From the NCBI RefSeq assembly GCF_000373765.1, contig NZ_KB892388.1:1-64000 (forward strand): a stretch of DNA of 64,000 nt, in the 5' to 3' direction. Below are positions 48,708 to 58,126 of this stretch, piece after piece; position 1 is the stretch's first letter, and every line of letters begins with the position of its first letter. This DNA comes from Legionella shakespearei DSM 23087. GTDB taxonomy: Bacteria; Pseudomonadota; Gammaproteobacteria; Legionellales; Legionellaceae. The translations under genes and the position numbers were made by a program. A model generated the notes under the pieces. It saw nothing but the letters and a program-made list of their open reading frames with translations. It was not told where the DNA came from and did no database searches.

Positions 48708-49543
48708 GATAATGTCCTGATGTACTCTTTAATTAACGTATTAAGCTTTACCGCAGCTCCAGCAGCCATTTTAACAACGGAATCATGATTATGGCTTGTT
48801 TTTGCAAGACCCGTTGCATAATTGGTTATCATAGCAATGACCGCTACTTTTAGTCCACAATGATTCGCTACCAGAACTTCCGGAACAGTCGACATGCCCA
48901 CTGCATCAGCACCTAAAACTTTAAACGCGCGGATTTCAGCAGCAGTTTCATAATGCGGCCCCAGTACAGAAATGTATACTCCAGTGTTCAGATTAATGGA
49001 GTTTTGTTGGGCTATGTCCAGTAAGTCTTTTTGCATTTCAGCATCATAGGCATTGTCCAGTGGATAAAATCTTGGTCCAAAATCATCATCATTAGGGCCT
49101 ATAAGTGGATTGCTGGGCTGCATATTGATGTGATCAGTAATCATCATCAGTTCACCCGGGCCTACTTCTTCACGCAGTGATCCAGAGGCATTAGTAGCAA
49201 TAAACTGGCTGCAACCCAGCACTTTCAGCGTTCGCACATAGTTTTTTACGGTATCGTAGTTTTCCAGTCCTTCATAAGTATGTGCACGGCCTTGCAGACA
49301 TACTACGCCTACACCACCGCAGTAGCCGAGAATTAATTTTCCACCATGACCTTTAACAGTCATTTTGGGAAAGCCTGGCAAGTCTTCATAATCTATAACA
49401 ACTGGATTTTCTAATTCTTCAGCAAATTGCCCCAAACCAGATCCTAAAACCACGCCAACAGTTGGTTTGAATGATGGGTGTAATTGTTTAATATAATCGG
49501 CTGCTAAATAAGCATAGGCTTTTTTTGTTTCAGAATGAGTCAT
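48704..49543 (-). CDS. punA: purine nucleoside phosphorylase
   Basis: The protein of 279 residues belongs to the trimeric purine nucleoside phosphorylase family (PunA/XapA type), cleaving inosine and guanosine with phosphate. Visible motifs are GVVLGSGLGQFAEEL, GHGGKLILG, CLQGRAHTYEG, the base-binding ITNYATGLA and PHYETAAEIRAFK. The ATG at 49543 behind GGAAC is preferred to a TTG at 49555. It follows cdd closely and overlaps deoC by 4 bases. Confidence 0.9.
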   Translation of the reverse strand: MTHSETKKAYAYLAADYIKQLHPSFKPTVGVVLGSGLGQFAEELENPVVIDYEDLPGFPKMTVKGHGGKLILGYCGGVGVVCLQGRAHTYEGLENYDTVKNYVRTLKVLGCSQFIATNASGSLREEVGPGELMMITDHINMQPSNPLIGPNDDDFGPRFYPLDNAYDAEMQKDLLDIAQQNSINLNTGVYISVLGPHYETAAEIRAFKVLGADAVGMSTVPEVLVANHCGLKVAVIAMITNYATGLAKTSHNHDSVVKMAAGAAVKLNTLIKEYIRTLS

Positions 49544-49555
49544 ACATAGTTCCAA

Positions 49556-49954
49556 TCAGAGTTTAAAATTAAAGGCCAAGGGTAAAAGTTCATCAACTGT
49601 CATGCTGTGGAAGACAGTGTCCTTGTTACATAAATGAATCAGTGTTTCAGAGGTAGAAAATTCATGAATACGCTGCCTGCACGCACCACAAGGAGAGCAT
49701 AACTGATCATTTCCAGCCAGTACCACCATACTTTTTATCTTTTGCTCACCTGCCGAAATCATAGAACCAATAGCCGATGTTTCAGCACAGCTGGTTAAAC
49801 CAAAAGAAGCATTTTCCACATTAACACCCGTGTAAAAATGACCTTGCTCAGTATAAATGCAGCATGCGACCGAGAATTTAGAGTAGGGCGCATAAGCATG
49901 ATTCAATACAGCGTGAGCCTGGGAAATCATTTTTGCAATCATTTTATCCATCAT
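49556..49954 (-). CDS. cdd: cytidine deaminase
   Basis: Cdd converts cytidine to uridine. The 132-residue homotetrameric-type enzyme has the zinc ligands and proton shuttle Cys56-Ala-Glu58 and Cys89/Cys92 (PCGACRQ). It is the short single-domain form found in most bacteria outside the enterics. It is the first gene of the cdd-punA-deoC operon. Confidence 0.94.
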   Translation of the reverse strand: MMDKMIAKMISQAHAVLNHAYAPYSKFSVACCIYTEQGHFYTGVNVENASFGLTSCAETSAIGSMISAGEQKIKSMVVLAGNDQLCSPCGACRQRIHEFSTSETLIHLCNKDTVFHSMTVDELLPLAFNFKL

Positions 49955-49992
49955 GAATCTCTATATATTGGCGTGCAGAATATACTAAATTA

Positions 49993-50784
49993 TTAAGGTA
50001 CTACACAAGACGGAATTGATGAAGCGGGCGCATCAAAAACAGTGTGGTCTGACTGTTTATCATCAGTTTTAAAGAGTTCATTACCCTGATGAGGCGCAGG
50101 AGCATTTTGTGATTGTGAATTTAAGGCTGGTCCCAAAGACTGTTGCATGTGTTTATAACTATGATCTGCGGGAATACCAGGTTTATGATCGTTAAACGTG
50201 CAGTCAAGCCAATAATCTGCGGCAAGAACACCTAATCCAAGGCATATAAGTGCTGATACAGCAATGACAGGAACTATAATGGCCGGAAACAGGAAGCTTA
50301 AGCTGACGCTTATGGCAGTAATTAATCCTATAGAGGTCATGGTTATGGCGTAAGATAAATAAGTATCCTGACGGCTATGAGAATATTTAGGGTCATAGTC
50401 TGGCGGGTTCTGCAGTTTATGATATTCACCAATAGTCCATATTGTATTACTGACAACGAAAAGCCAGGCTGCAGGAATTGCCAGCACGGGCAACGCAATG
50501 GCGCAGGCACTCGTCAAAGTAGCAATAATACCCAGTGTTGCTGCATATAGATATTGTTCTTTAAATTGGGTAAAACCATACCATTCATTTTCCAATGGAG
50601 TATGCTCAGGATAGAAATGACTGGATACAAACCACAAACTATAGCCCATAAAATAGCAGGCAAGTGACAGTAAGTTGGTAATAGAAACAACGAGAGGAAA
50701 AGGAAAATATTGTATTTTTCCGATTATAAATCCGGATACGAAAAAATAACTGCTCGCACTGCTTATCTTTGAACCATCTCGCAC
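49993..50784 (-). CDS. orphan multi-pass membrane protein
   Basis: I do not recognise this 263-residue protein. It has about six hydrophobic segments (roughly residues 12-26, 28-50, 75-100, 105-118, 145-165 and 168-190) and a polar 65-residue tail rich in Gln, Asn and Pro ending SIPSCVVP. The start is GTG at 50784 with AGGAAC nine bases upstream. A repeat cluster lies just upstream. A cytosolic Pro/Gln tail of this kind is common in Legionella membrane-bound effectors, but nothing here proves it. Confidence 0.6.
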   Translation of the reverse strand: MRDGSKISSASSYFFVSGFIIGKIQYFPFPLVVSITNLLSLACYFMGYSLWFVSSHFYPEHTPLENEWYGFTQFKEQYLYAATLGIIATLTSACAIALPVLAIPAAWLFVVSNTIWTIGEYHKLQNPPDYDPKYSHSRQDTYLSYAITMTSIGLITAISVSLSFLFPAIIVPVIAVSALICLGLGVLAADYWLDCTFNDHKPGIPADHSYKHMQQSLGPALNSQSQNAPAPHQGNELFKTDDKQSDHTVFDAPASSIPSCVVP

Positions 50785-51147
50785 TTAAATTTGTTCCTGT
50801 TATTGTTTTATTAGGCATGGTACCTAATTACAGTTCATAAATCCACTGCTCAATCAGGTCGTAACCCGTATTATACGGCTTCGCTAAATCCTGGCACAAT
50901 CTGTAGCCCGGTCTGCTCGCAGCCGGGATCGGAGTGGCAATGAGCTCATTCCCGTATTACGGCTTCGCCTAATACGGGCTACGGGCTGCAATAAAAATTC
51001 CGCTTCCTGACGGTCGCGGCTCGGTTTCCGGTGCACGATGAAGTCAATACGAACGCACGAAAACCGAGCCGCGACCGTCAGGAAGCGGAACAGTTATGTC
51101 CTGTATACGGCTTCTCCAAATACGGGTAATGGTCTTCTGCAATTTAA
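50785..51147. repeat. palindromic repeat cluster
   Basis: The gap between the ankyrin gene and the membrane protein holds a partial B2 unit near 50865, a family B unit (50903-50938), a CCCGTATTACGG hairpin (50951-50982) and a 93-nt family C palindrome (50998-51090). Family C here differs from the copy at 14962 by only a few loop bases. No gene is seen. Confidence 0.85.
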
Positions 51148-54100
51148 TTAAGGCCTATGCTGATATTCAGCATCTGGATCTGAGGGCTGATAGGGTTTTT
51201 TGTTTTCTATTGGCGATAATATTTCCCCCGTGCTTGCCCGTTTCTTGGGATTTGCTTTTGAAGGTGATGCTGTAGGGGAGCTGTTTTCATCCTCGCTTAT
51301 GCTTCTGTTCCTGGATGAAGGAGAGGCTACTTCAGGTTGGGCAAAAAAGCTGAATCGATTTTGCGGAGTCTGTGGCGCTGGTTGATACGAATCGATCAAG
51401 GTAACAATATGCTCATGCCCCATGATGTGTGCGATGTCTCTGGGGGTCAACGTGATCTGCCAGTCTTCTTGTTCCTGGATTTTCTCTTCTGCTCTAGCAA
51501 CAATCTGCGCATCCATTTTTTTTACCAGGTCTTTTAGTGTGCTTACAGTAATGGTAACGGGTGTGTTTGCTTTACCTTGTTCCAATAGCAGTTGAATAAT
51601 TGACTCGTGTCCCATTCGGGCAGCAACGAAGGCAGGAGTCTCGACGTCTTCTGTTACACTATCAAGATCAACATTTAAAGCGATTAGCTGTCTTAATACT
51701 AAAGCATTTCCAGCCTTCGCTGCGACATAGGCAAGGCTTTCTCCATAACCGTTAGATGAATCCATATTGATACCAGATTGATGGATAAGCTGGAGAATAG
51801 ATTCGGATTGAGCATGTTCAGCAGCAAAATGAGCCTGATAGTGTAAAATACCATGATTGGAAATGAGTGGAATATTAAGCAATTTTTTGAACACTGATAC
51901 ATTATCATTTTTAATTAAAATATTCAAAACAACTTCAATTTGATTACCATCAAGGTTATTCAGAATCTGGAGCCAGGTAGAATCTGTTATGCTTTCAAGA
52001 TTAATATCCGTTTCCAGGAGCCTGAAAAACATTTTTTTATCATTACTTTTTGAATTAAGGTAAATCAAATCACTGATATTTTGACATACTTCGTTTAAAT
52101 CAGCTCCATAGTTAACCAGCTCATTGAAGGCTTGAAGACGGCCATGAAGGGCAGCGATATAAACAGGTGTATGACCTTGGTTATCTGTCTTATTTATATC
52201 TGCTCCATAGCGATGAAGCCAATTTATGACCTTGATATGCCCATTTTTTGCGGCTATAAAGACCGGGGTTTGCTGAGCATTGTTAGCTTGATTGAAATCT
52301 GCTTTCAGAGTTTTTAATGTCCTTATTGAATCGGCTCTGCCTTGTTCTGCTGCAACAAAGGAAGGGGTTGCACCAGATGGTCCTGCTTCGTTTATATCAG
52401 CTCCCAACTCCTTGAGGAGCTTAAGCGCTGCACTGTTTCCATTTCGGGCTGCATGGTCTGTTGGTGATAAACCATTTTTATCCCGTTGGGAAATATCAGC
52501 CCCTAACTCATGCAAGACACTGATGACGGGAAGTTTGTTCATGTGAATTGCAAGGCCTATCGGAGTATCATCAGCACCATCAAGAACATCCAAATTGACA
52601 TCCAGAATTTTAAGAACACGGATCATGTCAATATTCCCGGTTCTGACTGCTAGTTCAAGTGGGCTTAATGATGGACCGCTGGCAAACATTGAAAAGAAAA
52701 GACCTGTCGATCCGCTTTTTTTATTTAAATCGACTCCTAACTCATGAAGTTTTTCCAACATCGCAGTATCATTGTTATTTATTGCAATACAGGCAGCAGT
52801 ATCGCCATTTCTATCGGCACGGTTCAAATCAACACCCAGTTCATGTAATGTTTCAATCATTGAGCTATAACCTAATGCTGCTGCTATTTGCACTGGTGAT
52901 TTACCCTGATGGGTAATTCCATTATGAGACTGTGGAATCGCTCTTTGTAAATCTGCACCGCCCGCATGAAGTGCTATCAAGAGTTCTCTATTTTGGCTGG
53001 CAACGGCAATACAAGCAGGTGTATATCCTACGTTGTCCATAATGTTTAAATCAAAGCCCAACTGGCCTAATAGGCGGATGACATTTAGCGCATTGTTTTG
53101 ACATGCCAGATGAATAACGTGCATGGGTGATAATGGGGAGGGCGCACAAGTTAATAATGCTTTAACTTGATAGGGAATATCATGATTCATTGCCAGAACC
53201 AAATAATGATATATCTCCTCGGGTGACAATAAGCCCACCAAGTAGGTGAGTTCATCAAAAGGTATTTGCTGTCTGGTTGCAAAGATATAATGCGACAGCT
53301 CACGTAATTGATCTACTCTGCCTGAATTACGAACTGCCAAATAAAGTTGACTTAAAATAACTTCGGGTAATTCAGCGTATCCAAGTAACGTTCCAAACAA
53401 GAAACTTTTTATTTCCTCAAATTGACCTTCTTTTAAATACGCTTTAAGTATTGATTCCGGGGTCATTTGTCTGATTAAACGCCATTTTTCTATGGATGTA
53501 TCAGAGCTGTCTACCAGGAGCAATAAATCCTCCTGAGATAAAACAGTAACAGTGTCATTGCTTGCATCAAAAATATACTCGCCAGTGTCAACGATGCTTT
53601 TACAATCAATAATGGCATGTACATCAGTGATATAGCCTGCTTTTTGCATGCTGCTGGCTAAAACTCCTGTAAGAAGAAGATCCCAATTCGGTTTACGCAC
53701 ATAAGTTGCGATATCATCTATATCTTCATCATCATATAACATCATGTATTCCTTCAATCCTGGCTTTTCATGACCAAGAATTTGAAATAAATCAGTAAGA
53801 TGTTGAAACTCAGGCATTTGAGTTATCGTTTCCTGAAGAGGAGGCAATAATCTCATTACGTGCTGGATTAAGGCAGGTATAGTCATATGATGAGAAACGT
53901 AAGCATCAAAAGCCTCCAAGGTATCCACTTCATACGTTGGTGCAAAGAGATCTTCCTGTGAAAGCAGACCATATTTATCTGCAACATAATTAAATAGGGC
54001 GTTTGCATAATGAACTTCGTTACCTTCATACTCAACCATGCCGTGTTCGTTGAGGAAAGCAGCTGCTAAATCGAGAATGATATTCTTCTTTGCGTAATGG

Positions 54101-54558
54101 ATCATGGCTGATAATGAGGAAGTGCCGTTAAAATATCCCAAGGCTTGTTCAACATTGACATAAGCACCTGCATAACATAGGCCAGTGGTCAGATTGTTTA
54201 GGGCTATTGTATCGATTTGTGTGTGTTTTGAAATGATTGCTAATAATGATTTTTCAAGGGCTTCTTTGGCTGCCTTCAGAGTAATTCTGATGTCAGGTAG
54301 TGCAGAATTTTTATTCAGTTCACTGACTCTTTCTTTGTAAACAGCAAATAATTGCAGTGCATTGGGATTTAATTGTTCGATGTATTCCAGCAAAGCAAGT
54401 AACTGCGTTTTGCAAATATCGAAATCCTCTTCCAGTTGTTCATAGGTACGAGGCGCGTCCCCATAAATTTCGGTTAATTTGTTGTTTAGTTCGGTGTTTT
54501 GAATAGTATCATTTTCACGTTCAAGTACCGTGAAAAATAGTTCGCTTAAATTTGGCAT
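51148..54558 (-). CDS. large ankyrin-repeat protein, candidate Dot/Icm effector
   Basis: The 1136-residue protein has a long N-terminal region without recognised domains (1-470, helical), then about ten ankyrin repeats (about 475-800), a degenerate stretch, and three or four more repeats (about 920-1075). Typical units read TPVYIAALHGRLQAFNELV and LSPTDHAARNGNSAALKLL. The tail is low complexity, with SEDENSSPTASPSK and a basic PKKR that could serve as a nuclear localisation signal. Ankyrin proteins of this size in Legionella are usually Dot/Icm effectors. I do not match it to a named one. No F-box, Fic or other catalytic motif is seen. Confidence 0.8.
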   Translation of the reverse strand: MPNLSELFFTVLERENDTIQNTELNNKLTEIYGDAPRTYEQLEEDFDICKTQLLALLEYIEQLNPNALQLFAVYKERVSELNKNSALPDIRITLKAAKEALEKSLLAIISKHTQIDTIALNNLTTGLCYAGAYVNVEQALGYFNGTSSLSAMIHYAKKNIILDLAAAFLNEHGMVEYEGNEVHYANALFNYVADKYGLLSQEDLFAPTYEVDTLEAFDAYVSHHMTIPALIQHVMRLLPPLQETITQMPEFQHLTDLFQILGHEKPGLKEYMMLYDDEDIDDIATYVRKPNWDLLLTGVLASSMQKAGYITDVHAIIDCKSIVDTGEYIFDASNDTVTVLSQEDLLLLVDSSDTSIEKWRLIRQMTPESILKAYLKEGQFEEIKSFLFGTLLGYAELPEVILSQLYLAVRNSGRVDQLRELSHYIFATRQQIPFDELTYLVGLLSPEEIYHYLVLAMNHDIPYQVKALLTCAPSPLSPMHVIHLACQNNALNVIRLLGQLGFDLNIMDNVGYTPACIAVASQNRELLIALHAGGADLQRAIPQSHNGITHQGKSPVQIAAALGYSSMIETLHELGVDLNRADRNGDTAACIAINNNDTAMLEKLHELGVDLNKKSGSTGLFFSMFASGPSLSPLELAVRTGNIDMIRVLKILDVNLDVLDGADDTPIGLAIHMNKLPVISVLHELGADISQRDKNGLSPTDHAARNGNSAALKLLKELGADINEAGPSGATPSFVAAEQGRADSIRTLKTLKADFNQANNAQQTPVFIAAKNGHIKVINWLHRYGADINKTDNQGHTPVYIAALHGRLQAFNELVNYGADLNEVCQNISDLIYLNSKSNDKKMFFRLLETDINLESITDSTWLQILNNLDGNQIEVVLNILIKNDNVSVFKKLLNIPLISNHGILHYQAHFAAEHAQSESILQLIHQSGINMDSSNGYGESLAYVAAKAGNALVLRQLIALNVDLDSVTEDVETPAFVAARMGHESIIQLLLEQGKANTPVTITVSTLKDLVKKMDAQIVARAEEKIQEQEDWQITLTPRDIAHIMGHEHIVTLIDSYQPAPQTPQNRFSFFAQPEVASPSSRNRSISEDENSSPTASPSKANPKKRASTGEILSPIENKKPYQPSDPDAEYQHRP

Positions 54559-54745
54559 AGAAAAAACCCTTGGACAAAAATTTATTTATTCGAAGAATAG
54601 CAGGATCAGTTGACCTTATTGATTTTGTGGTGATATGTTGGGGGGCTTTCTATCTTTCTGCCTATTTTATGTTCTATTGCGCATCATTATACAGCAAAGA
54701 TCTTAAAAATAAATCATCTGGTATAAATTTGCATATTTTGTTTTT
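54559..54745. other. AT-rich gap upstream of the ankyrin gene
   Basis: The gap of 187 bases has no gene or repeat family. On the minus strand a perfect TATAAT lies at 54691-54686, about 130 bases before the ankyrin start, as a possible promoter -10. No good -35 is seen. Confidence 0.4.
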
Positions 54746-56119
54746 CTATTGTTCTTTTCGGGTGATTGGAAGAATGATTCTAACCAACAAACCACCTTCC
54801 TTATTATTTTGAGCGATTATCTCACCCTGATGCAATGCGACAGCCCTTGATGCAATGGCTAAACCTAAACCATAGCCGCCAGTCTTTTTAGTTCTTGATG
54901 AGTCAACTCTGTAGAAAGGATTGAAAATAGTCTGTAATTGATTTTCCGGAACTCCGGGGCCATGATCTTTTACCTCAATATAAAGGTGTTTCTTTTCCTC
55001 ATCGAACCGGGATGAAATAAGCACTAACTGATTTTCAGGAGAGTAGTGGGATGCGTTACGTACTATATTCTCTATGCCACGGTAAATAAGCCGTCTGTCT
55101 ATCATCAGTTCACAAGGTTCGATTATACCGGCCTGGATTCGTATTGATTCTTTATCAAATTCATAATTGGCATCTTTGATGATTTCAGAAAGTAATTCAG
55201 GAATACTTGTTTTTTCCAGTTGCAGATCCGTTGTGGATTTTTCCAGGCGGGCAAAATCCAGTATTTCACCTATGAGCGCATTTAATCTGGAACTTTCAAT
55301 TTCCATGCGGTTAAATTCTGATTCAGCCAGATTTCCTGTCTTTTTTCTTCCCAGTTCTATTGCAATATTAAGGCGGGCCAGTGGTGAGCGCAGCTCATGA
55401 GAGATATCCTGTAATAATCGTTCTTTAGAGTGAACCAGCGTTTCCAATTGCTCAGCCATTCGGTCAAATTCATTGCTTAACTCAGCTATTTCATCCTTGT
55501 TATGGCCTCTAAAACGGCCAACACGCGTATTAAGTTTTCCTTTTGCAATCGATTTTGCAGCCATGCCAAGAGAACGTAGCGGTTGCGTCAGGTAAATGGA
55601 TAATAAATAACAGATAAGGCCACTGATAAACGTAGCGAGAGTTAATCTGATAGTAAGGCCGGCCCAGGGGATTTGAATAAAGAAAGTGATTGGTTTTTCA
55701 CTAACCGCCACAAGCCTGTAAAAATTTCCGGAAGTGGAGAGAATTTCATGGCTTACAATGAGTTTACCCGATTTAAAGATTCCCTCACTGGGAAGCTGAT
55801 CTTTCATAAGGCTTGCTGATATTTTTTTTATATCTTCAGGAGCCGCTTTACTGCCAATAATTTCGCCAGTACTGGAAAGCAAATAGATATCCATATGGCG
55901 AGAAAGACCAATTTGATCAAACCATTTAAGGAGTGCTGATTGTTGTCCTGATTCAAAAGTCGCCACAGCAGCATTGGCATAACTGTCCATAAAGCTTTCT
56001 TCGCGTGCTGGCTGTGATGCTTTTTGGGCAATCTGGCTGGTAACCCAGGCGGTGGTCAGGATGATTAAAATCGTTGCCAGCCAGAATGAAATAAAGATTT
56101 TCCAATACAAACTACGCAT
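54746..56119 (-). CDS. cpxA: sensor histidine kinase CpxA
   Basis: CpxA is the envelope-stress sensor. From the ATG at 56119 the protein has 457 residues. It has a first membrane segment (about residues 7-28), a periplasmic loop of about 120 residues, a second segment, HAMP, then the H-box DISHELRSPLARLNIAI with the phospho-His at 241, and the N-box NIVRNASHYSPE. G1 and G2 are DHGPGVPE and GGYGLGLAIA. In L. pneumophila CpxRA regulates dot/icm and effector genes. An ATG at 56134 is less likely. It overlaps cpxR by 8 bases. Confidence 0.88.
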   Translation of the reverse strand: MRSLYWKIFISFWLATILIILTTAWVTSQIAQKASQPAREESFMDSYANAAVATFESGQQSALLKWFDQIGLSRHMDIYLLSSTGEIIGSKAAPEDIKKISASLMKDQLPSEGIFKSGKLIVSHEILSTSGNFYRLVAVSEKPITFFIQIPWAGLTIRLTLATFISGLICYLLSIYLTQPLRSLGMAAKSIAKGKLNTRVGRFRGHNKDEIAELSNEFDRMAEQLETLVHSKERLLQDISHELRSPLARLNIAIELGRKKTGNLAESEFNRMEIESSRLNALIGEILDFARLEKSTTDLQLEKTSIPELLSEIIKDANYEFDKESIRIQAGIIEPCELMIDRRLIYRGIENIVRNASHYSPENQLVLISSRFDEEKKHLYIEVKDHGPGVPENQLQTIFNPFYRVDSSRTKKTGGYGLGLAIASRAVALHQGEIIAQNNKEGGLLVRIILPITRKEQ

Positions 56120-56792
56120 TAAACATATATCCAAAGCCGCGAACGGTTTTGACTATGGGCTCACCTTGAGGGTTGTCACCGAGTTTATTTCTTAAATTAC
56201 TGATGTGAACATCAATACTGCGATCATAAGCGGTATATTTTCGGCCTAAAGCGTATTCTGTAAGTTCTTCTTTGGAAAAGGCCTGCCCTGGAGATTTAAT
56301 CAGCATTTCCAGTATATTAAATTCAGCATTGGTCAATTCCAGATATTTGCCGGCCATGGTCACATGGCGTTTGGAACAATCCACTACTATATTATGCTGT
56401 TCCAAAACAGGTTTGGGTGTAGGGATTTTCTGCGTACGTCTCAGTATTGCCCTAAGCCTTGCAACCAGCTCCCTTGGGTTGCACGGTTTTGGCAGATAAT
56501 CATCAGCGCCTATTTCCAGACCTACGATGCGATCGATATCATCCCCTCGGGCAGTCAGCATTAATACAGGAGTTTCCAGATGTTCTCTAATCGCTTTTAA
56601 TACTTCAAAGCCATTTAATTTAGGCAGCATTACATCAAGCACTATCGCATCAAATACCTGATTTAATGCTTTTTTTACCCCATTCTCCCCATCATGAACG
56701 CAAACAACATCAAAGCCTTCGGGTTCCAGATATTGGGCTAACAAATCGGTGAGTTCGGTATCATCATCTATTATGAGAATAGTGCTATTCAT
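56112..56792 (-). CDS. cpxR: response regulator CpxR
   Basis: The 226-residue OmpR-type regulator has acidic residues D9-D11, the phospho-acceptor Asp53 (IVLDVMLPKLNG), a LTARGDD switch and a winged-helix DNA-binding domain ending KTVRGFGYMFNA. Paired with CpxA it controls envelope stress genes and, in L. pneumophila, many dot/icm and effector genes. It lies 7 bases after corC on the same strand, so it is probably part of a ybeZ-ybeY-corC-cpxR-cpxA transcript. Confidence 0.9.
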   Translation of the reverse strand: MNSTILIIDDDTELTDLLAQYLEPEGFDVVCVHDGENGVKKALNQVFDAIVLDVMLPKLNGFEVLKAIREHLETPVLMLTARGDDIDRIVGLEIGADDYLPKPCNPRELVARLRAILRRTQKIPTPKPVLEQHNIVVDCSKRHVTMAGKYLELTNAEFNILEMLIKSPGQAFSKEELTEYALGRKYTAYDRSIDVHISNLRNKLGDNPQGEPIVKTVRGFGYMFNA

Positions 56793-56799
56793 GAATCAG

Positions 56800-57678
56800 T
56801 TATCCTTCATCGCTGGAAATATCATGTTCTGAGCCTCGTTTATCAATACATTCTAACAGTTTTATTCTGCGAGCATCGGCATTTATTATTTTAAATTCAA
56901 ACGAATCAATGGTAATTATTTCACCACGTTTTGGTAAATAACCAAAATTATTCATTACTATACCGCCAATTGTATCGTATGTCTCGTCACTAAATTCAGC
57001 ACCTAATTGTTCATTAAAGTCTTCAATTGGAGTATGCGCTTTAATGATATAGCAATGATCATCATGCGCTTTAATATAAGCATCTTCGTCTATATCAAAC
57101 TCATCTTCAATATCTCCAATTATTTGTTCAATAATATCTTCTATAGTGACGAACCCTGACACCTCACCGTATTCGTCCACTACAATGGCCATATGATTTT
57201 TATTGCTGCGAAATTCGCTGAGCAGACTGTCGAGACGGCGACTTTCGGGAACAAAGGTTACCTGCCTGCAAATGTCCAGCAAATCAAAAGCCTCTTCATT
57301 GTCCTTTTGATGGCGCAACAAGTCTTTTGCATGCAAAATACCTATGATTTCATTGGTATTTTCACTGGTAACCGGAAACCTGGAATGACCTGTTTGTGTG
57401 ACGGTATCGATAATATGGCTGTATTCGTCATTGAGTTTGAGATAGACCATCTGATTTTTCGGCAACATGATGTCGCGTACGCGCATTTGTGAGAAAAGAA
57501 TTGCGCCTTCTATCATGCCCAGTGTTTCTGAGCTAATCAGAGAGCGAATGTGGGCGTCCCTTAATAAATCAACCAGTTCTTCCTGATTTTGCGGTTCTCC
57601 CTGGAGAAATTGTTTCAATCGGACTAACCAGGAACCACCTTCTTCCTCTTTATTCAAGTTCATTTCCTTTTGTCTCAT
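56800..57678 (-). CDS. corC: CorC/HlyC-type transporter-associated protein
   Basis: The 292-residue protein has two CBS domains (about residues 70-195: MLPKNQMVYLKLND, then GEVSGFVTIEDIIEQI) and a C-terminal CorC_HlyC domain, the arrangement of CorC (YbeX), which in E. coli and Salmonella is linked to Mg/Co efflux and ribosome metabolism. The ORF start at 57678 overlaps ybeY. The ATG at 57663 is an alternative. The ybeZ-ybeY-corC order is conserved. Confidence 0.88.
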   Translation of the reverse strand: MRQKEMNLNKEEEGGSWLVRLKQFLQGEPQNQEELVDLLRDAHIRSLISSETLGMIEGAILFSQMRVRDIMLPKNQMVYLKLNDEYSHIIDTVTQTGHSRFPVTSENTNEIIGILHAKDLLRHQKDNEEAFDLLDICRQVTFVPESRRLDSLLSEFRSNKNHMAIVVDEYGEVSGFVTIEDIIEQIIGDIEDEFDIDEDAYIKAHDDHCYIIKAHTPIEDFNEQLGAEFSDETYDTIGGIVMNNFGYLPKRGEIITIDSFEFKIINADARRIKLLECIDKRGSEHDISSDEG

Positions 57679-58126
57679 AAGGATTAGTATAACCTCTTTC
57701 TGCCAGTAATTTTATTTCAAGCGCCTGCATAGCCTGCGCATCTTCATCTTTAATATGATCATAGCCCAATAAATGCAGTACACCATGAATCAGGATTAAA
57801 GCCCAGTGTTCCTGAATTGTTTTACCTTGTTCCTTGCTTTCCTCAGCCAGCACTTCAGGACAAATAATGACATCACCCAAAAGAGGGAAATCAAGTTCTA
57901 CATGATCGGGTACATTGCTGGGAAAGGCGAGCACATTAGTTGTTTTATTCTGCTTTCTGTAGGTTGAATTAAGATGGAGCATTTCTTCTGCATCTACCAG
58001 ACGAATAGTCAGTTCGGCAGACTTTATCTGATCTCTTAACGCCAGCATGGCAAGATTGCTCATTTCTTCTTCAGTAATGGGTAAGCTGCTTTCTGATGCA
58101 TTTTGAATATCGATATGATAATTCAT
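57650..58126 (-). CDS. ybeY: endoribonuclease YbeY
   Basis: YbeY is a zinc-dependent endoribonuclease for 16S rRNA maturation and ribosome quality control. The 158-residue protein has the metal motif H114-x3-H118-x5-H124 (HGVLHLLGYDH). Its start overlaps the ybeZ stop and its end overlaps corC, so the array is translationally coupled. Confidence 0.93.
   Translation of the reverse strand: MNYHIDIQNASESSLPITEEEMSNLAMLALRDQIKSAELTIRLVDAEEMLHLNSTYRKQNKTTNVLAFPSNVPDHVELDFPLLGDVIICPEVLAEESKEQGKTIQEHWALILIHGVLHLLGYDHIKDEDAQAMQALEIKLLAERGYTNPYETKGNELE

Noticed and set aside
54570..54812. Open frame of 80 residues on the plus strand between the ankyrin gene and cpxA
   Set aside because: It overlaps the cpxA 3' end and lacks a ribosome site. 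Its hydrophobic look is due to AT-rich sequence.
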